A stretch of 64,000 nt of DNA, taken from positions 123,957 through 187,956 of the forward strand of contig NZ_JAGEOK010000019.1 of the NCBI RefSeq assembly GCF_017573545.1, given 5' to 3'. Below, one piece after another: positions 49,778-58,132 of the stretch. Position 1 is the first letter of the stretch; each line of letters starts with the position of its first letter. The stretch is from Actinomadura nitritigenes. GTDB lineage: Bacteria; Actinomycetota; Actinomycetes; Streptosporangiales; Streptosporangiaceae. The notes beneath the pieces were generated by a model. That model was given only the letters and a program-made list of their open reading frames with translations. It did not search any database and was not told the origin of the DNA. The translations under genes and the position numbers were made by a program.

Positions 49778-50897
49778 GCTCCATCGCGGCGCGCACCCGC
49801 TCCTGCGCGAGCGCCAGCGCCGCCTCGTGCGTGGTCGTGCCCTCCGCGCGGGCGGCGGCGAGCACCTTCGCGGTGTTGCCCCGCATCGTCGACGAGACCG
49901 CCGCGAACACCGCGCCGGGGTCGGGGCGGAACGCCGAGTAGCGGGCGTCCATCGCGAACCCCGCCGCGACGACGCCTCCGGCGTTCGCCACGAAGTCCGG
50001 GACGACCGTGACGCCCCGCGCCGCGAGGACCCGCTGCGCCGGGCGGTCGGTCGGCAGGTTCGCGCCCTCCACGACGATCCGCGCCTCGATCCGCGCGGCG
50101 GCGTCCGCGCCGATCACGTCCTGCAGCGCGGCCGGGACGAGGACGTCGGCGGGCACCAGCAGCTCGGCCCCCGCGTCCAGGAGCCGCCCGCCGTACTCGC
50201 GGACCGCCGCGTCGCCGGCCTCGCCGCGCAGCGCGAGGAGGCGCGGGACGTCCAGGCCGTCCGGGTCGTACAGCGCGCCGTGGACGGTCGACACCGCCAC
50301 GACGGTCGCGCCCAGCTCCGCCAGGCGGCGCGCGGCGGCGTGCCCGACCGCGCCGAACCCCTGCACCGCCACCCGCGCGCCGGACAGCTCCAGCCCGGCG
50401 TCGCGCGCCGCCGCGTCGGCGGCCTCCGCGACCCCGTACCCGGTCACGCCCAGCTCGTCGTAGGGCATGCCGCCCAGCGCGTGCGGGGTGCCGACCGCCG
50501 CGCCGCGGTCGCCCAACTCGTCCTGGACGATCGCCGCGTCCCGCTCCGTCAGCCCCATGTCGAGGCCCGCGACGTACCGCGAGGGGATCTCCTGCGCCAG
50601 CGCCCGCACGAACGCCCGCAGGATCCCCTCCCGGTCCGGGGACGCGGGGTCGGCCGCGATCCCCGCCTTCGCGCCGCCGAAGAACAGGTCGGCGCCCGCC
50701 CACTTGTAGGTCATCACCCGGGCGAGCCGCGCGACCTCCGCGACCGTCACGCCGGGGCTCATCCGCATGCCGCCCTTGCCCATCCCGCGGGCGGTGTTGT
50801 CGATGACGAGCACGCCGCGCATCCCGGTCCGGGCGTCCGACACGCACACGACCCGCTCGGGGCCCCACTCGTCCATCAGCGCGAGCACGTCAGACAC
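49755..50897 (-). CDS. Glu/Leu/Phe/Val dehydrogenase family enzyme
   Basis: This 380-residue enzyme has the family catalytic Lys regions MGKGGMRMSPGVTV and MTYKWAGADLFFGGAKAGI, and a C-terminal NAD-binding domain with VAVQGFGAVGHAAARRLAEL, then EGANLPT and VPDFVANAGGV. It oxidatively deaminates an amino acid to its 2-oxo acid. The length suits leucine, valine or phenylalanine dehydrogenase better than the longer glutamate dehydrogenases. The specificity residue cannot be judged safely here. Start GTG at 50897 overlaps the FAD oxidase stop by 8 bases. It is the last gene of a three-gene operon. Confidence 0.88.
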   Translation of the reverse strand: MSDVLALMDEWGPERVVCVSDARTGMRGVLVIDNTARGMGKGGMRMSPGVTVAEVARLARVMTYKWAGADLFFGGAKAGIAADPASPDREGILRAFVRALAQEIPSRYVAGLDMGLTERDAAIVQDELGDRGAAVGTPHALGGMPYDELGVTGYGVAEAADAAARDAGLELSGARVAVQGFGAVGHAAARRLAELGATVVAVSTVHGALYDPDGLDVPRLLALRGEAGDAAVREYGGRLLDAGAELLVPADVLVPAALQDVIGADAAARIEARIVVEGANLPTDRPAQRVLAARGVTVVPDFVANAGGVVAAGFAMDARYSAFRPDPGAVFAAVSSTMRGNTAKVLAAARAEGTTTHEAALALAQERVRAAMELKGRWPR

Positions 50898-52032
50898 GGT
50901 TGATCTCCGGGCGGAGGCGGTCGCCGGCGAACCGCGCGGCGTGCAGGGGGGCGACGTCCACGAAGGGCTCCCGGCGCAGGTACAGGTCGCGGACGACCTC
51001 GCCGACCGCCGGTCCCTGCAGGAACCCGTGGCCGGAGAACCCGGTCGCGTACAGGAACCGCGACACGCCGGGGTCCTCGCCGATCAGCGCGTTGTGGTCG
51101 GGCGTGACCTCGTACAGCCCGGCCCACCCGCCGGCCAGCCCGGCGTCGAGGAGGCGCGGCGCGCGGGCGGCGATGGCCTCGGTGAGCCGCGGCAGCCACG
51201 CGTCCGTCCGGTCGAGCAGGAAGCCGGGCCGCTCGTCGGGATCGGACATGCCGAGCAGCAGCCCCTCGCCCTCGCCGTGGAAGTAGAACGACGTGGTGAA
51301 GTCGATCGTCATCGGCACGGGACGCGGCAGGTCCGGCATGGGCCCGGTGAACGCGACCTGCCGCCGCAGCGGCTCGACCGGCAGGTCGACGCCCGCCATC
51401 GCGCCGACCTTCGCCGACCACGCGCCGGCGGCGCAGACGACGGCGGACGTGGCGATCCGCCCCCGCGACGTCTCCACCGCCCGGACCTCGCCGCCGGACG
51501 CGTCGATCCCGAGCACCTCGCAGCGCGTCAGCAGCGTCGCGCCGTGCCGCCGCGCGGCGGTCGCGTACCCGAGGACGACCGACTCCGGCGCGCAGTGCCC
51601 GTCGTCGGGGGAGAACGCGGCGGCGAGCAGCCCACCGGTCTCGATGAGCGGGGACAGCCGCCGCGCCTCCGCCACCGAGACCATCCGGCTCGGCACACCG
51701 AGGCCGTTCTGCAGCGCGACGCTCGCCTCGAAGGCGGCGACGTCCTCGGGCCGCGACAGCAGGAACAGGTAGCCGACCCGGTGCAGGTCGATCTCCTGCC
51801 CGGGACGCTCGCGGAACCGCGCGAACGCCTCCAGGCTGCGGGCGCCCAGCCGGATGTTCACCTCGTCGGAGAACTGCGCCCGGACCCCGCCCGCCGCCTT
51901 GCACGTCGACCCGGAGCCCAGCTCGTCCCGCTCGGCCAGCACCACCCGCACCCCGGCCTCGGCGAGGTGGAACGCGATGCTCGTCCCCATCACCCCGCCG
52001 CCGATGACGACGACGTCCGCTTCGGGCTCCAC
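50890..52032 (-). CDS. FAD-dependent amine/amino-acid oxidase (DAO family)
   Basis: This 380-residue protein has the Rossmann FAD motif VVVIGGGVMGTSIAFHLAEA, the sequence ELGSGSTCKAAGGVRAQFSD, and the C-terminal family motif GLYEVTPDHNALIG, then ATGFSGHGFLQGPAVGEV. The pattern is closest to sarcosine oxidase beta/glycine oxidase and pipecolate or proline-like oxidases. With the adjacent aldehyde dehydrogenase it resembles pairs in which an amine is oxidised to an imine/semialdehyde and then to an acid, as in AmaA-AmaB of Pseudomonas. The substrate is unproven. Confidence 0.88.
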   Translation of the reverse strand: MEPEADVVVIGGGVMGTSIAFHLAEAGVRVVLAERDELGSGSTCKAAGGVRAQFSDEVNIRLGARSLEAFARFRERPGQEIDLHRVGYLFLLSRPEDVAAFEASVALQNGLGVPSRMVSVAEARRLSPLIETGGLLAAAFSPDDGHCAPESVVLGYATAARRHGATLLTRCEVLGIDASGGEVRAVETSRGRIATSAVVCAAGAWSAKVGAMAGVDLPVEPLRRQVAFTGPMPDLPRPVPMTIDFTTSFYFHGEGEGLLLGMSDPDERPGFLLDRTDAWLPRLTEAIAARAPRLLDAGLAGGWAGLYEVTPDHNALIGEDPGVSRFLYATGFSGHGFLQGPAVGEVVRDLYLRREPFVDVAPLHAARFAGDRLRPEINRV

Positions 52033-52041
52033 GGCGGCCCC

Positions 52042-53580
52042 CTACAGCCGGAAACCGAGGTCGGGGACGATCTCCAGGACGTCCATCTGCGCCTTCTGCA
52101 GCCGCCCCGAATGGTCCCAGTTCATCGACTGCCAGCGGGTGAACTGGTCCAGCACCCAGACGCCGGACTGGCGGCTGCCGTTGCCGGACCGCCCGTTCCC
52201 GCCGAACGGCAGGTGCGCCTCCGCGCCGGACGTCGAGTTGTTCACGCTGACCATCCCGGCGGACACCCGCCGCCGGAACCGGAACACCTTCGCCGGGTCC
52301 GTGGTGTAGATCGACGCGGACAGACCGTAGCCCGGCGCGTTCGCCAGCGCGATCGCCTCGTCCAGCGTCCGGTACGGGACGACGCCGACGACCGGGCCGA
52401 ACGTCTCGTTCATGAACAGCTCGTCGGCGGGACCGACGCCGTCGACGATCACCGGATGGTAGAAGAGGCCGGCCTCCGGGTCCCCGACGAAGCCGGCGCG
52501 CGGGTTCGCCGCGGTGATCCGCCCGGTGCCGGACGAGCCGTGCACCGCGTGGCCGCCGCCGATCCAGCCGAGCGTCTTCTCGAACCCGGCGGCGAACCGC
52601 TCGCTGATGAGCGGGCCGTACAGGACGTCCTCGAACGGGTCGCCGACCGGTGCCGCGCGCACCGCCTCGTCCAGCTGCCGGACGAACGCGCCGTGCAGCG
52701 ACTCGTGCACGATCGCCGTGCCGAGGGACGTGCAGCGCTGCCCGGCCGTCCCGAAGCCGGAGAACAGGGCGCCCTCGACGGCGAGCGGCAGCTCCGCGTC
52801 CTCGGTCACCACCATCGGGTTCTTGCCGCCGAGTTCCAGGCACGGCGTCTGCAGGTGCCGGCCGCACAGCTCGCCGATCCGCGACCCCACGTCCGTGGAC
52901 CCGGTGAACCCGACCTTGTCGACGAGCCCTTCGCCGAGTGCGCGCTCCAGCCCGGCGTAGGTCTCCGGGCCGTCGGCGTAGAGGAGGTTGAGCACCCCGT
53001 CCGGCAGGCCCGCGTGCGCGAAGAGCTGGTAGAACGCCTCGGCGCAGGCCGCCGCGTACTCGGCGGGCTTCCAGACCACGGCGTTCCCGCACAGCAGCGC
53101 CGGGACGATGTACCAGGACGGCACCGCGACCGGGAAGTTCCCCGCCGTGATCACGGCGACGACGCCGACCGGGTCGCGGAACGTGAACAGCTGCTTGTCC
53201 GGCATCTCCGACGGCACGGTCCGCCCGTAGAGCCGCCGCCCCTCGCCGAGGAAGAACGCGCACGTGTCGGCGATCTCCTGGACCTCGCCGAGCGCCTCGG
53301 CGTACGGCTTGCCGACCTCGCGGGCGACGACGCGCGCCAGCGCCGGCTTGTTCGCCTCGACCAGCCGGCCGATCGACCCGACGACCTGCCCGCGGACCGG
53401 AGCCGGCACGTCGCGCCAGGCGTCCTGCGCCGCGCGCGCCGCCCGGCAGGCCCGGACGAGTCCGGCGGCGTCCGCGAGGGACACCTCCGCGACCAGGTCC
53501 GCGGTCCGGGACGGGTCGGTGGAACGGTACGAGCGCGGCCCCGCCGGGATCCGGGCGCCGCCGATGACGGAGGTGAGCAC
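52042..53580 (-). CDS. NAD(P)-dependent aldehyde dehydrogenase, ALDH7-like
   Basis: This ALDH of 512 residues has the catalytic Cys near 283 in FGTAGQRCTSLG, Glu in CLELGGKNP, and FTGSTDVGSRIG for cofactor binding. EVQEIADTCAFFLGEGRRL and TFRDPVGVVAVITAGNFPVA resemble the ALDH7/piperideine-6-carboxylate dehydrogenase branch, though that is a guess from pattern. I chose GTG at 53580 because GGGAA precedes it; GTG at 53589 and an ATG at 53706 are in frame. It leads the operon with the FAD oxidase 9 bases downstream, suggesting one amino-acid or amine degradation route. Confidence 0.87.
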   Translation of the reverse strand: MLTSVIGGARIPAGPRSYRSTDPSRTADLVAEVSLADAAGLVRACRAARAAQDAWRDVPAPVRGQVVGSIGRLVEANKPALARVVAREVGKPYAEALGEVQEIADTCAFFLGEGRRLYGRTVPSEMPDKQLFTFRDPVGVVAVITAGNFPVAVPSWYIVPALLCGNAVVWKPAEYAAACAEAFYQLFAHAGLPDGVLNLLYADGPETYAGLERALGEGLVDKVGFTGSTDVGSRIGELCGRHLQTPCLELGGKNPMVVTEDAELPLAVEGALFSGFGTAGQRCTSLGTAIVHESLHGAFVRQLDEAVRAAPVGDPFEDVLYGPLISERFAAGFEKTLGWIGGGHAVHGSSGTGRITAANPRAGFVGDPEAGLFYHPVIVDGVGPADELFMNETFGPVVGVVPYRTLDEAIALANAPGYGLSASIYTTDPAKVFRFRRRVSAGMVSVNNSTSGAEAHLPFGGNGRSGNGSRQSGVWVLDQFTRWQSMNWDHSGRLQKAQMDVLEIVPDLGFRL

Positions 53581-53803
53581 GGTTCCCACACTGAACGGGC
53601 CGCGGCGCCCGGCCAAGATCGGGCAGAGCGCGGCTTGCTTACCGCGAGGCCAAGCCCGGCTGAGGCTTCGCCCGCCGAGCACGCGCGTTAAGCATCCCTT
53701 GGCCACCTGACAACCGGATCGTGGCCTCGCACGAGTCGACCGGACGGCACGCGCGCACGATGCTCGTTACCGGATCGCTTCACCGCGCACTGCAGGAGCC
53801 CGC

Positions 53804-55939
53804 ATGGCCGAGCCCGCCGACGTCCACTTCCTGGAGCAGGCCGCGTCGCTGAAGCCGCCGGCGTCCCCGCGCGCCCCCGGCCCGCTCGGAGACGAGGAGT
53901 GCCTGCGGCTGTTCGACGCGCAGCTCGGGAGCCGGCACCTCGACCTCGCCGCGCGATGGCTGCGCGCCCGTGACCGCGGCTACTACACCATCGGGTCGTC
54001 CGGCCACGAGGGCAACGCGGCCGTCGCCGCCGCGCTCCGTCCCGACGACCCGGCGCTCCTGCACTACCGGTCGGGCGCGTTCTTCCTGGAGCGGGCCCGG
54101 CAGGCGGGCGAGGCGGACCCGCTGCGGGACGTGCTGCTCGGCGTCGTCGCGGCGGCGGAGGACCCGATCGCGGGCGGCCGCCACAAGGTGTTCGGCAGCC
54201 GCCGCCTGCACGTCATCCCGCAGACCTCCACGATCGCCTCGCACCTGCCGCGCGCGCTCGGCGTCGCGTTCGCGATCGAACGGTCCGCGCGGCTCGGGGT
54301 CGCGTCGCCGTGGCCGCGCGACGCGGTGGCGGTGTGCAGCTTCGGAGACGCGTCCGCGAACCACTCGACGGCGGCGGGCGCGATCAACGCCGCGGTGAAC
54401 TGCGGGTTCCAGGGACTGCCGATGCCGCTGCTACTGGTCTGCGAGGACAACGGCATCGGCATCAGCGTCCGCACCCCGCCCGGCTGGATCGAGGCCGCCT
54501 ACGGCTCGCGTCCCGGCCTCGCCTACTTCCCGGCCGACGGCGGCGACCTGGAGGACGCCTGCGCGGCGTCCCGGCGCGCCGCCGGCTGGGTCCGCGAGCA
54601 CCGCCGCCCCGCGTTCCTGCACCTGCGCTGCGTCCGGTTGATGGGCCATGCCGGCTCGGACGTCGAGTCGGCCTACCGCACGCCCGCCGAGATCGCCGCG
54701 GACCTCGCCGCCGACCCGCTGCTGCGCACCGCGCGCCTCCTCGTCGACCGGGGCATCGCGACCGCCGACGAGATCGTCCGGCTGTACGAGGCCAAGCGGC
54801 GCGCCGTGATCCGGCGCGCGGAGCAGGTCGAGGACGCCCCGCGGCTGGCGTCCGCAGCCGAGGTGGCGGCCCCGATCCGGTACCGCGTCCCCGGCCCGCG
54901 GGACCGGGCCGAGGCGCCCGGGGGAGGCGAGCGCGTCACGCTCGCGCAGGCGATCAACGGGACGCTCGCCGGCCTGCTCGACGAGCGGCCCGGCATGGTC
55001 GTGTTCGGGGAGGACGTCGCCCGCAAGGGCGGCGTCTACGGTGTGACGCGCGGGCTGGCGAGACGGGCCGGGGCGGCGCGGGTGTTCGACACGCTCCTGG
55101 ACGAGCAGTCGGTCCTCGGGCTCGCGCTCGGGTTCGGCGTCGCGGGCATGCTGCCCGTGCCGGAGATCCAGTACCTCGCCTACCTGCACAACGCCGCGGA
55201 CCAGATCCGGGGCGAGGCGGCGACGCTGCCGTTCTTCTCGGCGGGGCGGTACCGGAACCCGATGGTGGTCCGCATCGCCGCCTACGCGTACCAGAAGGGG
55301 TTCGGCGGGCACTTCCACAACGACAACGCCGTGGCGGCGCTCCGGGACGTGCCCGGCCTCGTGATCGCCTCTCCCGCCAGGCCCGACGACGCCGCCGGGA
55401 TGCTGCGGGCCTGCGCCGACGCCGCCGAGCGCGACGGCCGGATCTGCGCGTTCCTCGAGCCGATCGCGCTCTACCACGCCCGTGACCTGTACGAGGAGGG
55501 CGACGGCGGCTGGCTCGCCCCGGCCGGCGGCACGGTGCCGCTCGGACGCGGCCGCACCTATGGGGACGGCCGCGACCTCACCATCGTCACCTTCGCCAAC
55601 GGGCTCCGGATGAGCCTGCGGGCCGCGCGCCGTCTCCGGGCCGGCGGTGTCCGGTGCCGCGTGCTCGACCTGCGCTGGCTCGCCCCGCTGCCCGTGGACG
55701 ACCTGCTGCGGGAGGCCCGCGCGACCGGCGCCGTCCTCGTCGCGGACGAGACGCGGCGCACCGGCGGCGTCTCCGAGGGCGTCCTGGCGGCCCTGGCCGA
55801 CGCCGGGTTCGACGGCCGCGCGGCCCGCGTCGCGAGCGAGGACTCCTTCATTCCGCTCGGCGACGCCGCCGCCCGCGTGCTGCTGTCGGAGGACGCCGTC
55901 GCCGGGGCCGCCGGGCGGCTGCTCGGCCGTCCCCTCTGA
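53804..55939 (+). CDS. Fused alpha-beta E1 component of a 2-oxo acid dehydrogenase
   Basis: This 711-residue protein joins the two E1 subunits. The alpha part (about 1-360) has the ThDP motif FGDASANHSTAAGAINAAVN, then CEDNGIGISV. The beta part (about 385-711) has VVFGEDVARKGGVYGVTRGL and the C-terminal VLVADETRRTGGVSEGVLAA. Such enzymes decarboxylate 2-oxo acids, most often branched-chain ones, and pass the acyl group to an E2 lipoyl subunit. No E2 or E3 gene lies within the window. GCAGGAG precedes the ATG at 53804. It is divergent from the ALDH operon. Products of the amino-acid dehydrogenase could be its substrates. Confidence 0.9.
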   Translation: MAEPADVHFLEQAASLKPPASPRAPGPLGDEECLRLFDAQLGSRHLDLAARWLRARDRGYYTIGSSGHEGNAAVAAALRPDDPALLHYRSGAFFLERARQAGEADPLRDVLLGVVAAAEDPIAGGRHKVFGSRRLHVIPQTSTIASHLPRALGVAFAIERSARLGVASPWPRDAVAVCSFGDASANHSTAAGAINAAVNCGFQGLPMPLLLVCEDNGIGISVRTPPGWIEAAYGSRPGLAYFPADGGDLEDACAASRRAAGWVREHRRPAFLHLRCVRLMGHAGSDVESAYRTPAEIAADLAADPLLRTARLLVDRGIATADEIVRLYEAKRRAVIRRAEQVEDAPRLASAAEVAAPIRYRVPGPRDRAEAPGGGERVTLAQAINGTLAGLLDERPGMVVFGEDVARKGGVYGVTRGLARRAGAARVFDTLLDEQSVLGLALGFGVAGMLPVPEIQYLAYLHNAADQIRGEAATLPFFSAGRYRNPMVVRIAAYAYQKGFGGHFHNDNAVAALRDVPGLVIASPARPDDAAGMLRACADAAERDGRICAFLEPIALYHARDLYEEGDGGWLAPAGGTVPLGRGRTYGDGRDLTIVTFANGLRMSLRAARRLRAGGVRCRVLDLRWLAPLPVDDLLREARATGAVLVADETRRTGGVSEGVLAALADAGFDGRAARVASEDSFIPLGDAAARVLLSEDAVAGAAGRLLGRPL

Positions 55940-55968
55940 CGGGGGCGCCGAAGCGGGCGGAGAGCGAA

Positions 55969-56001
55969 GGTCCCGCCGCCCCGGTCCGGGGCGGCGGGAC
56001 C
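55969..56001. terminator. Bidirectional hairpin terminator between the E1 and sugar ABC genes
   Basis: A perfect 14-bp stem, GGTCCCGCCGCCCC (55969-55982) with its complement (55988-56001) and a GGTCC loop, lies in the 72-base gap between two convergent genes. It can act in both directions. Confidence 0.8.
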
Positions 56002-56011
56002 GATCGCCGGA

Positions 56012-57022
56012 CTACTTCAGGGACGCCGGGACGTCGGCGGCGTCGCCGAGCCCGACCAGGTAGTCGGCGTACTCCTTGGCATCGGCCTTCGTCACGAGCC
56101 TGCCCTGCAGCGTCTCGTCCGCCGCGACCTGCTTGCCCGCGAGGATGTCGGCGGCGAGCGCCATGACCTTCTGCCCGAGCGCGAACGGCGACTCGGCGTT
56201 GGTCGCGTACATGTCGCCCGCCGCGACGGCGGCCAGCGCGTCGGAGATGCCGTCGTTGCCGACGAGCTTCACCTTCCCGGCCAGGTTGCGGGCCTTCAGC
56301 GCGGACAGCACGCCCATGGCCATCTCGTCGTTCGCCGCGTAGACGCCGTTGATGCCGGGGTTGGCCTGCAGCACGTTCGTCATCACGTTGAGCGCCTTGG
56401 CGCGGTCGAAGTCCGCGGCCTGCTTGGCGACGACCGTGATGCCCTTGTGCTTCGCGATCTCCTCGTTGAAGCCCTTGCTGCGGTCCTGCGCGACGTTCGT
56501 GCCGAGCAGGCCCTGGATCTCCACGACCTTGCCCTTCTCACCGACGGCCTCGGCGAGCGACTTGGCGGCGTTCCGCCCGGCCTGGACGGCGTCGTAGCCG
56601 ACGAACGTCGCGAGTTTGCCGCCGGACGGCTTGCGGTCGAACGCCATCACCGGGATGTTCGCGCCGTTCGCCTGCGTCACCGACGACGTCGCCGACTGGG
56701 TGCTGACCGGGTCGATGATGAGGATGCCGGTCTGCTTGGAGACGGCCGTCGTCGCCTGGTTCAGCGCGGCGGCGTCGCTGTTGTTGGCGTTCTGCACGTT
56801 CAGCTTGATGCCGAGCTTGGCCGCCTGCGCCTGGGCGCCGTTCTTGACGCTGACGAAGAACGGGTTGTTCAGCGTGCTCATGATGATCGTCGCGTCCTTC
56901 TTGCCGGACGCCTTGCCGGTGTCGGCGCCGGCGTCGTCGCCGGAGCGGCTGCACCCGGTGAGGGCGAGCGCGGCGGCGGCGGTCACGGCGATCGCGGCGC
57001 GGGTGGTACGGGCCACGCGCAT
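56012..57022 (-). CDS. rbsB: Sugar ABC transporter substrate-binding lipoprotein (ribose-type)
   Basis: This 336-residue protein has a lipoprotein signal (ATTAAAALALTGCSRSG-type lipobox, with ALTGC and the lipidated Cys near 24). The mature part is a two-lobe periplasmic-binding domain of the RbsB class: DATIIMSTLNNPFFVSVKNG, DPVSTQSATSSVTQAN, YAANDEMAMGVLSALKA. AAAGGAGA precedes the ATG at 57022. It is the last gene of a five-gene leftward operon. The linked rbsD and rbsK genes make ribose the likeliest ligand; deoxyribose or a nucleoside is an alternative given deoC upstream. Confidence 0.9.
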   Translation of the reverse strand: MRVARTTRAAIAVTAAAALALTGCSRSGDDAGADTGKASGKKDATIIMSTLNNPFFVSVKNGAQAQAAKLGIKLNVQNANNSDAAALNQATTAVSKQTGILIIDPVSTQSATSSVTQANGANIPVMAFDRKPSGGKLATFVGYDAVQAGRNAAKSLAEAVGEKGKVVEIQGLLGTNVAQDRSKGFNEEIAKHKGITVVAKQAADFDRAKALNVMTNVLQANPGINGVYAANDEMAMGVLSALKARNLAGKVKLVGNDGISDALAAVAAGDMYATNAESPFALGQKVMALAADILAGKQVAADETLQGRLVTKADAKEYADYLVGLGDAADVPASLK

Positions 57023-57037
57023 GGGTGTCTCCTTTGC

Positions 57038-57076
57038 GGGGGTGGGGTGGGGTGGGGTTGGGGTGGGTGGGGTGGG
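57038..57076 (+). repeat. G-run tract of GGGGT-type repeats between the permease and binding-protein genes
   Basis: Eight runs of three to five G, separated by one or two T, span 57038-57076 on the plus strand. Any four could form a G-quadruplex in single-stranded DNA. In the leftward mRNA the same tract is C-rich and sits between the permease stop codon and the binding-protein ribosome site. It is a simple repeat unlike any other intergenic stretch here. Confidence 0.8.
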
Positions 57077-57082
57077 AACCGG

Positions 57083-58132
57083 TCAGCGGGTCTTGGCGGC
57101 GGTGGTGCCGCGAGGCGACGTGCCGCCGTGCGCGGTGCCGTCCGCGCGTTTCGGGAGGAGGGAGCGCAGCACGTCGATGTTGCGGTCCAGGAACACGGCC
57201 AGCAGGATGACCAGGCCCTTCACGACGTTCTGCAGGAACGGCGAGACGTCGAGGAGGTTCATCCCGTTGTCGATGACGCCGAGGACGAGCGCGCCCACGA
57301 GGGTGCCGAGCAGGGTGCCGCGCCCGCCGGCGAGGCTCGTCCCGCCGATGATGACGGCGGCGATGGCCTCCAGCTCCAGGCCGGTGCCGGCGGTCGGCTC
57401 GGCGGTCGACAGCCGGGCCGTCAGGATGAACCCGGCGAGCGCCGCCAGCACCCCGCTGATCACGAACGCGAGGATCTTGACCCGGTCGGTGCGGACGCCG
57501 GACAGCCGGGCCGCCTCGGTGTTGTCGCCGGTGGCGTAGACGTGCCGGCCGAACCGCGTCCGGGCCAGCAGGTATCCGGCCACCGCGAACACCACCAGCA
57601 TGATCACGACGGGGACGGGCACACCGGCGATCCGGCTCTGCCCGATGCCCTGGAAGTCGTAGTCGGTGACGGCGACGGGGTTGCCCTTGGTGAGCTGCAG
57701 GCTGAACCCCGACAGCACCGACATGGTGGCGAGCGTCGCGATGAACGACGGCATCCGCGTCTTGGTGACGAGCAGCCCGTTCACCAGCCCGATCGCGGCG
57801 CCGGCCGCCACGCCCGCGCCGACCCCGGCGACCAGGCCGTGGTCGCGGAGCGTCTGCGCGGTGACGACGGCGGTGAAGCCGAGCGCCGCGCCGACCGACA
57901 GGTCGATCTCCGCCAGGATGATCACGTAGGTCTGGCCGACCGCGAGCAGCGCCGCGACGGACGTGGCCAGCCCGACGTTCATCAGGTTGTTGTGCGTCAG
58001 GAAGACCGGCGAGGCGATGGTCAGGACGACCCCGACCAGCAGCAGCATCCAGACCGCGCGCAGCCTGCGGGCGGCGGCGGCCGCCGAGGAGAGCCGGTGC
58101 CGGGACGCGAGGCTCGTGACGGTGGAGGTCAT
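57083..58132 (-). CDS. rbsC: Sugar ABC transporter permease (ribose-type)
   Basis: This 349-residue membrane protein has 8-10 hydrophobic helices and the RbsC-family pattern: VGQTYVIILAEIDLSVGAAL, GLVNGLLVTKTRMPSFIATL, and TGDNTEAARLSGVRTDRVKI as the cytoplasmic coupling loop, then AVIIGGTSLAGGRGTLLGTL. The ATG at 58132 overlaps the ATPase stop as ATGA. Hydrophilic tails are present at both ends. It forms the channel for the sugar delivered by the downstream binding protein. Confidence 0.92.
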   Translation of the reverse strand: MTSTVTSLASRHRLSSAAAAARRLRAVWMLLLVGVVLTIASPVFLTHNNLMNVGLATSVAALLAVGQTYVIILAEIDLSVGAALGFTAVVTAQTLRDHGLVAGVGAGVAAGAAIGLVNGLLVTKTRMPSFIATLATMSVLSGFSLQLTKGNPVAVTDYDFQGIGQSRIAGVPVPVVIMLVVFAVAGYLLARTRFGRHVYATGDNTEAARLSGVRTDRVKILAFVISGVLAALAGFILTARLSTAEPTAGTGLELEAIAAVIIGGTSLAGGRGTLLGTLVGALVLGVIDNGMNLLDVSPFLQNVVKGLVILLAVFLDRNIDVLRSLLPKRADGTAHGGTSPRGTTAAKTR

